Shown here in pieces: positions 6,659-13,991 of a stretch of 13,991 nucleotides of DNA; positions within the stretch are counted from its first letter, which is position 1, and every line of letters begins with the position of its first letter. Origin of the DNA: an uncultured Clostridia bacterium (GTDB lineage Bacteria > Bacillota > Clostridia > TANB77 > UBA1234); the NCBI GenBank assembly GCA_947624765.1, contig CANQLS010000013.1, forward strand, positions 1-13,991, in the 5' to 3' direction. The notes beneath the pieces were generated by a model. The model was not told the origin of the DNA and did not search any database. It saw nothing but the letters and a program-made list of their open reading frames with translations. The translations under genes were made by a program, and so were the position numbers.

Positions 6659-7396
6659 TTATTTTTCAAATGGTTTTGCATATTTATTAGTCAAAGCTCT
6701 ATTATATCTTTCAATAATAATTTCTTCTTCTTTATCTATTGTAACATCAATACTAGCCTGCTTTAAAGAATCAAGAATTCCTCCTCTTAAACTCATTGAA
6801 CTCGTTAAATAATCAGCATCGCCTAAAGCTTCAATTACAAAAGGAGCAGCATACTTAGCACCATTTATTGAAATAACTGGTCCAACACAACGAATTTCCG
6901 TTTGACTCGAAATTCGTTGTCCATTTATGCTAATAGCTTCTGCACCAGCAGCTCTTAACTCATTAGCTATCATTAATAAATCCGAATCATGAATTACAAA
7001 TACATTTGGATCATACCAGCCTGCTTCTATTGCAATTTGATTAATTGCTTTTGTATCATCTAAATTAATACGAATTCCAGGACCTTTTACATCTACTAAT
7101 CCTGCTAATAAATTAGCCTCATCCAACTCTTTTTTTATAAGTGCTACTGTAGCATTAGATTCGGAAGATGCATTTTGATATTCTTCTATTTTACTTCTAA
7201 GTTCGGAATTTTTATCCATAGCTAAATTATACATATCTTTCCACTGATTAACTTCATCCCTTAATTCATTTTCATTTTTTAATCTTAAAATTTCAGACTC
7301 GCTAACACTAATTGTTCTGATTTGCCATGTTACCATGAACATTAACAAGAAGCAGATTATTCCTATAGTAATTTTTGTACCTTTCGTTTTCGTCAT
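6659..7396 (-). CDS. DUF881 membrane-anchored coiled-coil protein (YlxW/YlxX-like)
   Basis: This is a 245-residue protein of the DUF881 family found in division clusters between ftsQ/divIB and sbp. Residues 8-26 form one membrane segment. About 32-95 is a charged coiled coil, and the DUF881 domain follows with the recognisable stretches GPGIRINLDD, VIHDSDLLMIANELRAAGAE and AISINGQRI. The last part carries VEALGD-like and LRGGILDSL segments. Most of the protein should lie outside the cytoplasm. Bacillus subtilis has two such genes (ylxW and ylxX) in tandem; only one is present here, so the exact equivalent is left open. The ATG at 7396 follows GAGGTGG, which overlaps the ftsQ stop codon (TGAGGTGG). 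Function is not established. Confidence 0.88.
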   Translation of the reverse strand: MTKTKGTKITIGIICFLLMFMVTWQIRTISVSESEILRLKNENELRDEVNQWKDMYNLAMDKNSELRSKIEEYQNASSESNATVALIKKELDEANLLAGLVDVKGPGIRINLDDTKAINQIAIEAGWYDPNVFVIHDSDLLMIANELRAAGAEAISINGQRISSQTEIRCVGPVISINGAKYAAPFVIEALGDADYLTSSMSLRGGILDSLKQASIDVTIDKEEEIIIERYNRALTNKYAKPFEK

Positions 7397-7408
7397 AATT
7401 TTACCACC

Positions 7409-8299
7409 TCAATATCTTTCCGTAAAAATTGTTTTTTCTAAATAATTTGTACTACTTATATCTAATTTTCCCTGCTTGCCATCTAACTTTTTTAATATTC
7501 CATTCAAATAATTCATTTTTTCTGCTAAAATACTTTTGTCTACGCTTCCATAAATAATATCAATATCTAATTCTTTCACAGACATAATTAAATTTTCAGA
7601 GTCTGTATAATTTATTTCATCAATAGTATAATTAAATTGATTTTGATAAGATGTCTCGAGCAGGTAAGTTACATTTTCATATTTTAATCCTGCAATATCA
7701 TCTAATTTTTCTCCCGGAGTATATGTATCAGATTCTATTCCATAAATAATAGCTAAATCCTCTTGGTCATTTTCCTTTTTTATTTCTAAAATATAGCCAA
7801 ACTTGTCCATAAGTACAAATGATTCTAAATATTTTACAATTGCATAAGGTTCTCGTTCTCTAAAATGAACTTCTATTTCATCTGGAAATATCCTTTTCAA
7901 TTTTGCATGTCGTACATAAGGAATGCTTTCTATTTCATTTTCTAAAGCAGATACATTAACTTTCAAGATATTTTCGCCTTTAATTTTATCTAACTTTCCA
8001 CTAATTTCATCTCTTGAAACTCTGACGCCATCTGGTATCGATATAACAGTAATGTTAAACACTGGCGTAAACAAACAACCTATAAAAGTTCCAGCTAGCA
8101 CTAATACTAAGAAAAATAAAGCAAGTCCTAATCCGTTTTTCTTTGGTTTCGTTTTTTCTTTTGATTTGTTTTGATTAATATTCTTTTTTGAATTTACATT
8201 AGTTTTTCTTACTGGCTTAGAAACAGCTCCTACATTTTTCTTTGTAGGAGTGGGTTTCTCAGATAAATTCAATGTTCTAAAATCATTTATTCTTGCCAT
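7409..8299 (-). CDS. ftsQ: Cell division protein FtsQ/DivIB
   Basis: FtsQ/DivIB is a bitopic membrane protein of the divisome that forms a complex with FtsB/DivIC and FtsL to regulate septal wall synthesis. The 296-residue product has a long basic cytoplasmic tail (1-55, rich in K and N), one membrane segment (about 56-78, LGLALFFLVLVLAGTFIGCL), then a POTRA domain (about 79-150, including IPYVRHAKLKRIFPDEIEVH) and a beta domain. This is the standard order for the family. The ATG at 8299 follows GAGGGA. It lies 38 bp downstream of murA and 12 bp upstream of the DUF881 gene in one operon. It could be named divIB by Bacillus convention. Confidence 0.9.
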   Translation of the reverse strand: MARINDFRTLNLSEKPTPTKKNVGAVSKPVRKTNVNSKKNINQNKSKEKTKPKKNGLGLALFFLVLVLAGTFIGCLFTPVFNITVISIPDGVRVSRDEISGKLDKIKGENILKVNVSALENEIESIPYVRHAKLKRIFPDEIEVHFREREPYAIVKYLESFVLMDKFGYILEIKKENDQEDLAIIYGIESDTYTPGEKLDDIAGLKYENVTYLLETSYQNQFNYTIDEINYTDSENLIMSVKELDIDIIYGSVDKSILAEKMNYLNGILKKLDGKQGKLDISSTNYLEKTIFTERY

Positions 8300-8337
8300 A
8301 ATATCCCTCTTCTATTTTCATAAGTATTTTAAGTATA

Positions 8338-9585
8338 TCATTTCTTTTCTATTTTTGCACCTAATAATTGTAATTTTTCCACAATATTTTCATATCCTCT
8401 TTCTAAATAATGAATTCCTGAAATTTTACTTTCGCCATCTGCCATTAATCCAGCTAATACTAATGCCGCACCGCCTCGTAAATCTTTAATTTCAACCATA
8501 GCTCCTTTTAAAGTATCTACACCTTGAATAATAGCAGTTCTACCCTCAACCACGATATTTGCACCCATACGAATTAATTCATTTACATATTTAAAACGAT
8601 TTTCAAAAATATTTTCAACAACAATAGATGTACCATTTGCAATAGATAATAATGCTGTAAATTGCGATTGCATATCAGTAGGGAAGCCAGGATAAGGCAA
8701 AGTTTTGATATTAATTGGAGATATTAATTTGGGAGCACAAATGGATAATTCATTTTTATGAACTTCTATTTTGGCGCCTGTCTGTCTTAGTTTATGAATT
8801 GTTGTACTAATATGTTCAGAATTAATATTCTTTAATACAATATTTCCATGCGTTGCAACTGCCATGCATAAATAAGTACCAGCTTCAATTCTATCTGGAA
8901 TTACTTTATGACTAGTTTCATGAAATTGTGATACACCTTTTACAATAATTGTGTTACTGCCAGCACCAATAATATTAGCACCCATTCCGTTTAAAAAATC
9001 TTGTAAATCTTTTATTTCAGGCTCACGTGCAACATTTCTAATATAAGTAGTTCCTTCTGCTACAGAACTTGCTAGCATAATATTTTCAGTTGCACCAACA
9101 GATGGAAAATCTAATGTGATATCAGCTCCTTTTAGTTTTTCACAACTGCAAGTAATTCTGCCGTATTCTTCCACAATTTCTACACCGAGTTGTTTAAAAC
9201 CTTCCAAATGCATATTAATAGGTCGTGCTCCAATTTCACAACCACCAGGATATGTGAAAATACATTTATGTTTTCTTCCCAATAAAGCACCAACTAAAAT
9301 AACAGAAGAACGCATTTCTCTCATCAAATTTTCTGGTATCTCATAATCATTAATTTGTGAAGTGTCAATTGTTATTTTACTATTTTCCTTATGTACTTTG
9401 CAACCTAATATTTCCAAAATGTTTAGCATAATGAAAACATCATGTATATTTGGGCAGTTCTCGATTTCAGATTTTTCAGGATTTAAAAGAGTAGCTGCAA
9501 TGATTGGTAATGCTGCATTCTTCGAACCAGAAATATTTACTTCTCCATCGAGTTTCCTTCCCCCTTCTATGATATAGCTTTCCAA
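8338..9585 (-). CDS. murA: UDP-N-acetylglucosamine 1-carboxyvinyltransferase MurA
   Basis: MurA catalyses the first committed step of peptidoglycan synthesis, transferring enolpyruvate from PEP to UDP-GlcNAc in the cytoplasm; it is the target of fosfomycin. The TTG at 9583-9585 is chosen as the start: GAGGTG lies 6 bp upstream, and the resulting 415-residue protein puts the substrate-binding pair at Lys22-Asn23 (SGSKNAALP), as in Escherichia coli. Upstream in-frame starts (ATG at 9603, TTG at 9639) lack a ribosome binding site. The catalytic cysteine is Cys116 in YPGGCEIGARPINMHLEGF, so the enzyme should be fosfomycin-sensitive by this criterion. The catalytic aspartate is Asp304 in YPGFPTDMQSQF. 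Both enolpyruvate-transferase lobes are complete. It heads the operon murA-ftsQ-DUF881-sbp. Confidence 0.97.
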   Translation of the reverse strand: MESYIIEGGRKLDGEVNISGSKNAALPIIAATLLNPEKSEIENCPNIHDVFIMLNILEILGCKVHKENSKITIDTSQINDYEIPENLMREMRSSVILVGALLGRKHKCIFTYPGGCEIGARPINMHLEGFKQLGVEIVEEYGRITCSCEKLKGADITLDFPSVGATENIMLASSVAEGTTYIRNVAREPEIKDLQDFLNGMGANIIGAGSNTIIVKGVSQFHETSHKVIPDRIEAGTYLCMAVATHGNIVLKNINSEHISTTIHKLRQTGAKIEVHKNELSICAPKLISPINIKTLPYPGFPTDMQSQFTALLSIANGTSIVVENIFENRFKYVNELIRMGANIVVEGRTAIIQGVDTLKGAMVEIKDLRGGAALVLAGLMADGESKISGIHYLERGYENIVEKLQLLGAKIEKK

Positions 9586-9727
9586 AATATTCACCTCATT
9601 CATTTTGTATTTCAATATAATGTATGCAAAAACGATCAAAAAGGTGAATTAATGATTGTCTATAGCAAATTTTGTAATTTTGAAAAGAATAAAATAAACA
9701 TATAAAGAATTTTCTTATAAATTATAA

Positions 9728-9763
9728 TACCTCAAAATAAGCTAAAAAACTAATTTTGAGGTA
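9728..9763. terminator. Hairpin between the ImmA/IrrE gene and murA
   Basis: A 10-bp perfect stem (ACCTCAAAAT, 9729-9738, with ATTTTGAGGT, 9753-9762) plus one flanking T-A pair encloses a 14-base loop. It starts 12 bp after the stop of the antitoxin-like gene. The minus-strand tail is only moderately T-rich (ATTATAATTTAT), while the plus-strand tail reads ACGATTTATTTTTT. It probably ends the toxin-antitoxin transcript, weakly. The rest of 9586-9774 holds no gene I can support. Confidence 0.45.
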
Positions 9764-9774
9764 CGATTTATTTT

Positions 9775-10797
9775 TTACTTTCTATAATTATTTCTATATA
9801 GCATACTTGTATAATTAATTTTTTTGTTTTTGGCTAATCTACCAACAATAAAGCTCATTGGAATTTTATATTTTTTAGATATCTTTTCTATTTCTTCTTG
9901 TGTCATATCAGTATCTATAATCTGAGTCCAAACATCTTCATCAATCATAGTTTGCAATGCAAACTTATCAGCTCTCGCCTCTTTTTCGGAATTTCCATCT
10001 ATAATTATTTTATTCTTCCCAGTATTATAATCTGACTTACAATGCCCAAGTTCGTGAAATATTTCAAAGTAAAAGGAATCTTTTCCAGCATAATTATCAG
10101 TTATATATATTGCGGGTTGTTTTCCTCTAACCCTAAAACAGCCTCTAACTTTTGTACCGCTTAAAGCCTTTTCACATGCGAAATAAAAACCATAAGTATT
10201 AAATAACCTAGTTAATTTTTTAATATCTATTTCATTTTGATATGCATAGTCTTTTAAATCTTTAATTAAAAATAATAAATTATGGTTAAGATACTCCGAA
10301 ACATTTTGATTACTGCTTATTTGATCGCAATGTGCTATCCATAAAGCTAACTTATTAAAATTTTCTCCCTGTTTCTTAAATAAAACTTGATTTTCCAACT
10401 GAGGTACTATATTAAAATTTTTTATTTTTAAGAAATCTAGAATATCTATACAAATCTGTAATATATCTGACTCGTCTTTAAAATTTATCCACTTACTCTT
10501 TTTGAGTTCATTTAAACAATATTCGCTTTTCATCTTTTTTTCTATCTCTTTTGTAGTGCCATATTCTTCAAGTATTTCTTCTTTTAATTTTCTAGAATTT
10601 TCAACATTTATTATAAAGCTTGAGTCTATTCCAGTTAATCTTTCTATGGTTGCAGCCATTTCTAGCGTTATATTTGCTTTTCCGTTCAATAGTTCATTCA
10701 TATGTTTTTGCGTAATTCCCATTCGCATTGCCAATTCACTTTGCAATATATTATTAAATTCAAGATAATCTTTTAAATATTTTCCAAAATAAATCAT
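9775..10797 (-). CDS. HTH and ImmA/IrrE-peptidase protein, HigA-like antitoxin
   Basis: This is a 340-residue two-domain protein. Residues 1-65 form an XRE-type helix-turn-helix (LQSELAMRMGITQKHMNELL, with a HigA-like GKANITLEMA). The C-terminal half is an ImmA/IrrE-type zinc metallopeptidase with HELGH at 248-252, the HExxH zinc site, and EKEARADKFA (271-280) supplying a further acidic ligand. In the family, such proteins act as repressor and antitoxin, or cleave a repressor. The gene begins 6 bp after the toxin-like gene and shares its promoter, the toxin-first order usual for higBA. The N-terminal domain probably binds the perfect inverted repeat at 11150-11180. Catalytic residues look intact. 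The target of the peptidase is unknown. Confidence 0.85.
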   Translation of the reverse strand: MIYFGKYLKDYLEFNNILQSELAMRMGITQKHMNELLNGKANITLEMAATIERLTGIDSSFIINVENSRKLKEEILEEYGTTKEIEKKMKSEYCLNELKKSKWINFKDESDILQICIDILDFLKIKNFNIVPQLENQVLFKKQGENFNKLALWIAHCDQISSNQNVSEYLNHNLLFLIKDLKDYAYQNEIDIKKLTRLFNTYGFYFACEKALSGTKVRGCFRVRGKQPAIYITDNYAGKDSFYFEIFHELGHCKSDYNTGKNKIIIDGNSEKEARADKFALQTMIDEDVWTQIIDTDMTQEEIEKISKKYKIPMSFIVGRLAKNKKINYTSMLYRNNYRK

Positions 10798-10803
10798 TTG
10801 CCT

Positions 10804-11130
10804 TTATCCCTCCCCGTAATGCCTATCGTCTATTTTTCTTAATTCTATTTGATTAATTTCTATTAAATTATATGGGTATACGCCTATTGGCTTTATATAC
10901 ATTCTTAATTTTTTATTAATATTCGCCGTATATATTTCTTTAAGATTTCCATGTTTCTTTTCTATACCATACACTATATGTAACGGATTTTTCATTAACT
11001 CTTCCATATTTTTACTTTGTTTAAATAGTTCTTCGATAGCATCAATTGTATCTTGCTCTTTAAACAAATACTTATTTTGTATTTTTTTATTTATGTCTTT
11101 TAGATATTTGCTCGTTTTTATTATTACCAC
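10804..11130 (-). CDS. HigB/RelE-like toxin of a type II toxin-antitoxin pair
   Basis: This is a 108-residue basic protein that resembles the HigB/RelE group of mRNA-cleaving toxins. A helical N-terminal half is followed by a beta-rich half with KEIYTANINKKLRMYIKPIG and a final IDDRHYGEG, comparable with the (Y/I)(S/A)xxINxxxR and DYH patterns of the family. The match is moderate, because the usual central Arg is partly replaced by Lys. The start is taken as GTG at 11128-11130, 9 bp after GGAGG. An ATG 4 bp upstream has closer spacing but opens a 15-codon peptide in another frame. The gene lies directly before the HTH-ImmA/IrrE gene, which supports the toxin call. The mRNA target and true toxicity are not shown by the sequence. 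Confidence 0.7.
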   Translation of the reverse strand: MVIIKTSKYLKDINKKIQNKYLFKEQDTIDAIEELFKQSKNMEELMKNPLHIVYGIEKKHGNLKEIYTANINKKLRMYIKPIGVYPYNLIEINQIELRKIDDRHYGEG

Positions 11131-11149
11131 TCATTAGTACCTCCTGCAT

Positions 11150-11183
11150 ACATATTATAACCTAACAGGTTATAATATGTCAA
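11150..11183 (-). promoter_or_regulatory. Promoter and palindromic operator of the toxin-antitoxin operon
   Basis: On the minus strand TTGACA (11178-11183) and TATAAT (11154-11159) are 18 bp apart. The spacer and the whole -10 box lie within a perfect inverted repeat: ACATATTATAACCT (11150-11163), a 3-bp centre, and AGGTTATAATATGT (11167-11180). This is the expected layout for autorepression by the HTH antitoxin. The repeat runs from the end of the -35 box to just past the -10 box. Confidence 0.85.
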
Positions 11184-11221
11184 TATCATAAAAGTAAAAA
11201 TACAAATAATTATAGTTTGAT

Positions 11222-13147
11222 TTATCCTCGTATCATTTTTACTTTGCTGACTTTTAAACGTATGTAATTTTCTAATTTTTTCATAAATTCTTCAGCTAGT
11301 ATTTCTTTTTTTGCTACCATATCTAATCCTTTTTCCCAACTAGCTGTAAGTTGTGGATTTAACATATCTGGCATTGCATATCTTACAACTTTATAAATCA
11401 ATTCACCTTTGTTTGTTGGCGTTAATATTTGTGTTTTTTGATTTGTTTCTATGTACCCAATACGATTTAATTTTTTTATAATTTCAGCTCTTGTAGCACT
11501 AGTTCCAATACCGCTTCCTTTAATTTGTTCTCTTAGTTTCTCATCTTCAATAAGTTTTCCAGCATTCTCCATAGCTAATATCATAGAACCTGACGTATAT
11601 CTATTTGGCGGTGTTGTTTCTCCTTCCTTTATGCTTATATCTTCTATATTTAATTCTTGTCCTTTTTTTAATTTCGCTAGTTTTTCTGAAGATTTGATTT
11701 CATCTTCTTCCTTATCTTCTTCAATTACTGTTAAATATCCCTTTTGAGTACAAACTTTACTATTTGCAAAAAAGCTTTGACCAGCAATATCTAATTCTAA
11801 TACCATTTTTTGATATTCGGCTGATGGAAAGAAAATGCTCAAAAATCTTTTTATAATTAACTTAAAAATATTTTGATGTAATTCACTAAGTTTTGTGTAA
11901 TTTTCAAAACCTTGCCCAGTTGGTATAATAGCATAATGGTCTGTGATTTTCGAATCATTTACATACTTGCTTTTAACAATATCTGTACTATATTTATTAG
12001 TAATCATCTCTTGCAAAATACTTTTTATTTTTTCATCTTGATTCCATTTCGCAAGTCCATTTAAATTCTTCGTAATTTCTTTTGCAACTGCAGTAGATAA
12101 TACCCTTGCATCTGTTCTTGGATAAGTTACTAATTTTTTTTCATATAATTCTTGCACAATTTCTAAAGTTTGGTCTGGTGAAATTTTAAATTTTTTTGTA
12201 CAATCATTTTGTAATTCCGCTAAATTATATAAAAGTGGTGCATTTTCTTTTTGTTTCTTTTTAGAAATCTCTTTTACAACTGCTTTAGGATTTCCCTTTT
12301 TCAGTTCTTCAACAAACAAATTAGCATCTTCCTTATTTTGAAAACCATTTTCATTATAAAATTTATCTTTTTCACTTACCGATTTTAAAATTTCAAATGA
12401 ATATACTGTTTTATCATCTCGTTTCCATTCCGCAATAATTTCGCCTTCTAATTGAGATTGTATTTTATAAAAGTTTGTTTTTACAAAATTTCTAATTTCG
12501 TTTTCTCGATTAACAATCATACCTAAAACACATGTCATAACTCTACCAATAGAAATTGAAACTTTTTCTTCGCCATTTAAACTAGCAACTTTTTTCCCAT
12601 AAGTTAATGTGAGTAATCTTGAAAAATTAATTCCTATTAAGTAATCTTCTTTTGCCCTTAAATATGCACTATCTGATAAAGCATCATACTCTGATAAATC
12701 TTTTGCTTCACGAATACCTCTTAAAATTTCTTCTTCTGTTTGTGAATCTATCCAAACACGTTTTTTCTGCTTTCCATGCACATTAGCCATGCTATCAACT
12801 AGACGATAAATATATTCTCCCTCTCGTCCAGAGTCTGTACAAACATAAATAGTATCTACATCTTCACGTGTTAATAAACTTTTTACTATTTCAAATTGCT
12901 CTTTAACATTTTCAATCACTTCATATTTCCATTCTGTAGGAATAAAAGGAAGTGTATCATATCTCCACATTCTATATTTTTCATCATAAACTTCCGGATA
13001 ACTCATTGTAACCAAATGACCTACGCACCAAGTAACAATATAATCTTCTGACTCTAAATAACCATTTTTTCTATTACTATTTATTTTCAAAGCTTTTGCA
13101 AATTCCATTGCAACGCTTGGCTTTTCTGCAATTAATAACTTTTTCAA
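11222..13147 (-). CDS. topB: DNA topoisomerase III, type IA
   Basis: Topoisomerase III is a type IA enzyme that relaxes and decatenates DNA through a transient 5'-phosphotyrosyl break in one strand. The 641-residue protein starts MKKLLIAEKPSVAMEFAKAL, with the TOPRIM glutamate at residue 8, and continues TOPRIM with TDSGREGEYIYRLV (104-117), the TDxGREGE form seen in Firmicute TopB. The active-site tyrosine is Tyr342 in LVTYPRTDARVL. A later GIGTSATRAEIIKKLNRIGY segment is typical of the family. No C-terminal zinc-finger cysteines are seen, and the protein is somewhat shorter than the Bacillus enzyme. The start is TTG at 13145-13147, after GAGGTG with 5 bp spacing. It is transcribed alone. 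No clear terminator follows it before the toxin-antitoxin promoter, so some readthrough is possible. Confidence 0.95.
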   Translation of the reverse strand: MKKLLIAEKPSVAMEFAKALKINSNRKNGYLESEDYIVTWCVGHLVTMSYPEVYDEKYRMWRYDTLPFIPTEWKYEVIENVKEQFEIVKSLLTREDVDTIYVCTDSGREGEYIYRLVDSMANVHGKQKKRVWIDSQTEEEILRGIREAKDLSEYDALSDSAYLRAKEDYLIGINFSRLLTLTYGKKVASLNGEEKVSISIGRVMTCVLGMIVNRENEIRNFVKTNFYKIQSQLEGEIIAEWKRDDKTVYSFEILKSVSEKDKFYNENGFQNKEDANLFVEELKKGNPKAVVKEISKKKQKENAPLLYNLAELQNDCTKKFKISPDQTLEIVQELYEKKLVTYPRTDARVLSTAVAKEITKNLNGLAKWNQDEKIKSILQEMITNKYSTDIVKSKYVNDSKITDHYAIIPTGQGFENYTKLSELHQNIFKLIIKRFLSIFFPSAEYQKMVLELDIAGQSFFANSKVCTQKGYLTVIEEDKEEDEIKSSEKLAKLKKGQELNIEDISIKEGETTPPNRYTSGSMILAMENAGKLIEDEKLREQIKGSGIGTSATRAEIIKKLNRIGYIETNQKTQILTPTNKGELIYKVVRYAMPDMLNPQLTASWEKGLDMVAKKEILAEEFMKKLENYIRLKVSKVKMIRG

Positions 13148-13167
13148 TTGATCACCTCATCTTGATT

Positions 13168-13196
13168 ATTGTATCGTAATATAATGGAAAAAGCAA
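13168..13196 (-). promoter_or_regulatory. SigA promoter of topB
   Basis: On the minus strand TTGCTT (13191-13196) and TACAAT (13168-13173) are separated by 17 bp, with the start expected near 13161, just before the GAGGTG site. The -35 box is part of the 3' arm of the preceding gene's terminator. Confidence 0.6.
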
Positions 13197-13216
13197 CTGT
13201 AAAAACAGTTGCTTTA
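13187..13216 (-). terminator. Rho-independent terminator of the orphan gene at 13220
   Basis: On the minus strand AAGCAACTGT (13205-13214) and ACAGTTGCTT (13191-13200) form a perfect 10-bp stem with a 4-base T loop, followed by further T residues (CTTTTTCC). It begins within 6 bp of the stop codon. The flanks are also A/T runs on the plus strand, so it could work in both directions. Confidence 0.88.
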
Positions 13217-13219
13217 TTC

Positions 13220-13991
13220 TTAGTGAGGCGGCTCATAGATATAGAGCCGTCTATCGATGACGACAAGTGCAGGTTTCTCGTCGTCGAAGTCGATATATCT
13301 TTTCCCTTCATGAGAAAAGATAAGTGTCGGTTGATTTAGCAAGTCATCCACGAAGTTACCTATTTGAGGCACATAGCCGATTTGATCTCTCAACCCCAGT
13401 AACACGGAATCGGAAAAATCCTCAATGCAATCATGGTATATTACCTCGGTTCGGTAATATTCGTCGTGTGGCAACGCCATCACGACTTTTACTGCCAATT
13501 CCGATGAAATTGAAGAGTTTTTTTTCAATTCCAGTGCCAAAGGTCCTCGATAATCGACTAGACCGGGCAAAAAAATCGTGAGCCAATCTTCTTCCCAGCG
13601 CTTGTAGGTTATGGCAAATATTGGATTTCCTGTACTCCCAATCAATTTGCCACCTTGTGCTAGAAGGTTCTTTGCTCTTGGAATAGAACCATCTAGCACA
13701 ACTCGATTTGGTAAGTCAAGTGGCAAATCATTCACCACAAAACTCTTCAAATATTCTGGTTCTTTTACGTGTTTTTCACATAAAAGAAGTAGTAGCCGTT
13801 GATAGTTGGCTTCTCGTCTTTGGTATTCTTTTTCTTTACTCTTCCTATACTTCTCATCTAAAACTTCATGGTCCATCCACGGAATGTAGAGTAGTAAACT
13901 AGGAAATAGGTTCGCCTTCTCCTTTATCAGCACTCCAAAAATGCCATCGCGTTCTCCATAGAAACCAATATTCTCAGTAGATATAGCCTTC
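13220..13991 (-). CDS. Unrecognised protein, N-terminus beyond the window edge
   Basis: I do not recognise this protein. The frame stays open from its stop at 13220 up to the window edge: upstream of a GTG at 13931-13933 it reads AISTENIGFYGERDGIFG without a stop, so the gene is 5'-truncated here and GTG is probably not the start. The visible part is about 256 residues. It shows a charged helical stretch (DEKYRKSKEKEYQRREANYQ), a segment LPNRVVLDGSIPRAKNLLAQ, several hydrophobic beta-like strands in the second half, and an acidic region before the end at DRRLYIYEPPH. There is no signal peptide or clear membrane segment in view. Base composition is visibly richer in G+C than in topB or murA, like the orphan gene at 661. 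It ends at a strong terminator. Recent acquisition is an inference from composition only. Confidence 0.7.
   Translation of the reverse strand, partial: KAISTENIGFYGERDGIFGVLIKEKANLFPSLLLYIPWMDHEVLDEKYRKSKEKEYQRREANYQRLLLLLCEKHVKEPEYLKSFVVNDLPLDLPNRVVLDGSIPRAKNLLAQGGKLIGSTGNPIFAITYKRWEEDWLTIFLPGLVDYRGPLALELKKNSSISSELAVKVVMALPHDEYYRTEVIYHDCIEDFSDSVLLGLRDQIGYVPQIGNFVDDLLNQPTLIFSHEGKRYIDFDDEKPALVVIDRRLYIYEPPH

Noticed and set aside
9652..9705. Plus-strand 17-codon frame (MIVYSKFCNFEKNKINI) with AGGTG 5 bp upstream
   Set aside because: It is very short and AT-rich, and no convincing -35 box stands before the TATAAT at 9616-9621. It also lies in the upstream region of murA on the other strand.
9640..9774. 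Search for a murA promoter between the hairpin at 9728-9763 and the murA start
   Set aside because: The region is very AT-rich and offers several TATAAT-like sequences without a matching TTGACA at 16-18 bp; no single site could be supported.
1..13991. CRISPR arrays, tRNA genes, insertion sequences and integrases
   Set aside because: No regularly spaced repeat array, cloverleaf-type sequence or transposase-like frame was seen on either strand; the only tandem repeat is the four-copy array before ftsA.

Overview
The window comes from a low-G+C, endospore-forming Firmicute, most likely an AT-rich member of the Clostridia. The evidence is the run of sporulation genes spoIIGA, sigE, sigG and a ymxH-like gene beside the division genes murA, ftsQ, a DUF881 gene, sbp, ftsA and ftsZ. 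Nearly all recognisable genes lie on the minus strand. TGA is used as a stop, so the genetic code looks standard. Many starts are not ATG: TTG for sigE, ftsA, murA and topB, and GTG for ftsZ and the toxin gene.

Reading in minus-strand order, that is from right to left: (1) 13991-13220 is the 3' part of a G+C-richer orphan gene that runs off the window and ends at a strong terminator. (2) 13147-11222 is topB, DNA topoisomerase III, whose -35 box is built into that terminator stem. (3) 11183-9775 is a self-contained two-gene toxin-antitoxin-like operon: a HigB/RelE-like toxin, then an HTH plus ImmA/IrrE-peptidase protein. It is driven by a consensus promoter that lies inside a perfect 14+14 bp inverted repeat. 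(4) 9585-6294 is the murA-ftsQ-DUF881-sbp operon, for peptidoglycan precursor synthesis and the divisome. (5) 6200-3720 is ftsA-ftsZ with its own promoter, preceded by four direct repeats of 11 bp period that fit the WalR (YycF) box, and closed by a strong terminator. (6) 3582-1174 is spoIIGA-sigE-sigG. SpoIIGA and SigE overlap by about 68 bp. sigG has a SigF-type promoter nested in a 16-bp hairpin that would hide its ribosome binding site in readthrough mRNA. (7) 1134-661, on the plus strand, is an orphan cysteine-containing gene with its own perfect promoter and terminator, inserted between sigG and ymxH. (8) 505-277 is the ymxH/ylmC-like gene, broken here by one extra base. (9) 210-1 holds two tandem strong promoters facing left, followed by a boxA-like leader, which probably belong to an rRNA operon just outside the window.

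Together, regions 4-6 carry cell division from the first committed step of wall synthesis to the Z ring, and then the mother-cell (SigE) and late forespore (SigG) programmes. The most notable non-coding signals are the sigG hairpin/promoter overlap, the WalR-like array before ftsA, and the palindromic operator-promoter of the toxin-antitoxin operon. The least explained coding material is the two G+C-richer orphan genes at about 661-1134 and 13220-13991.
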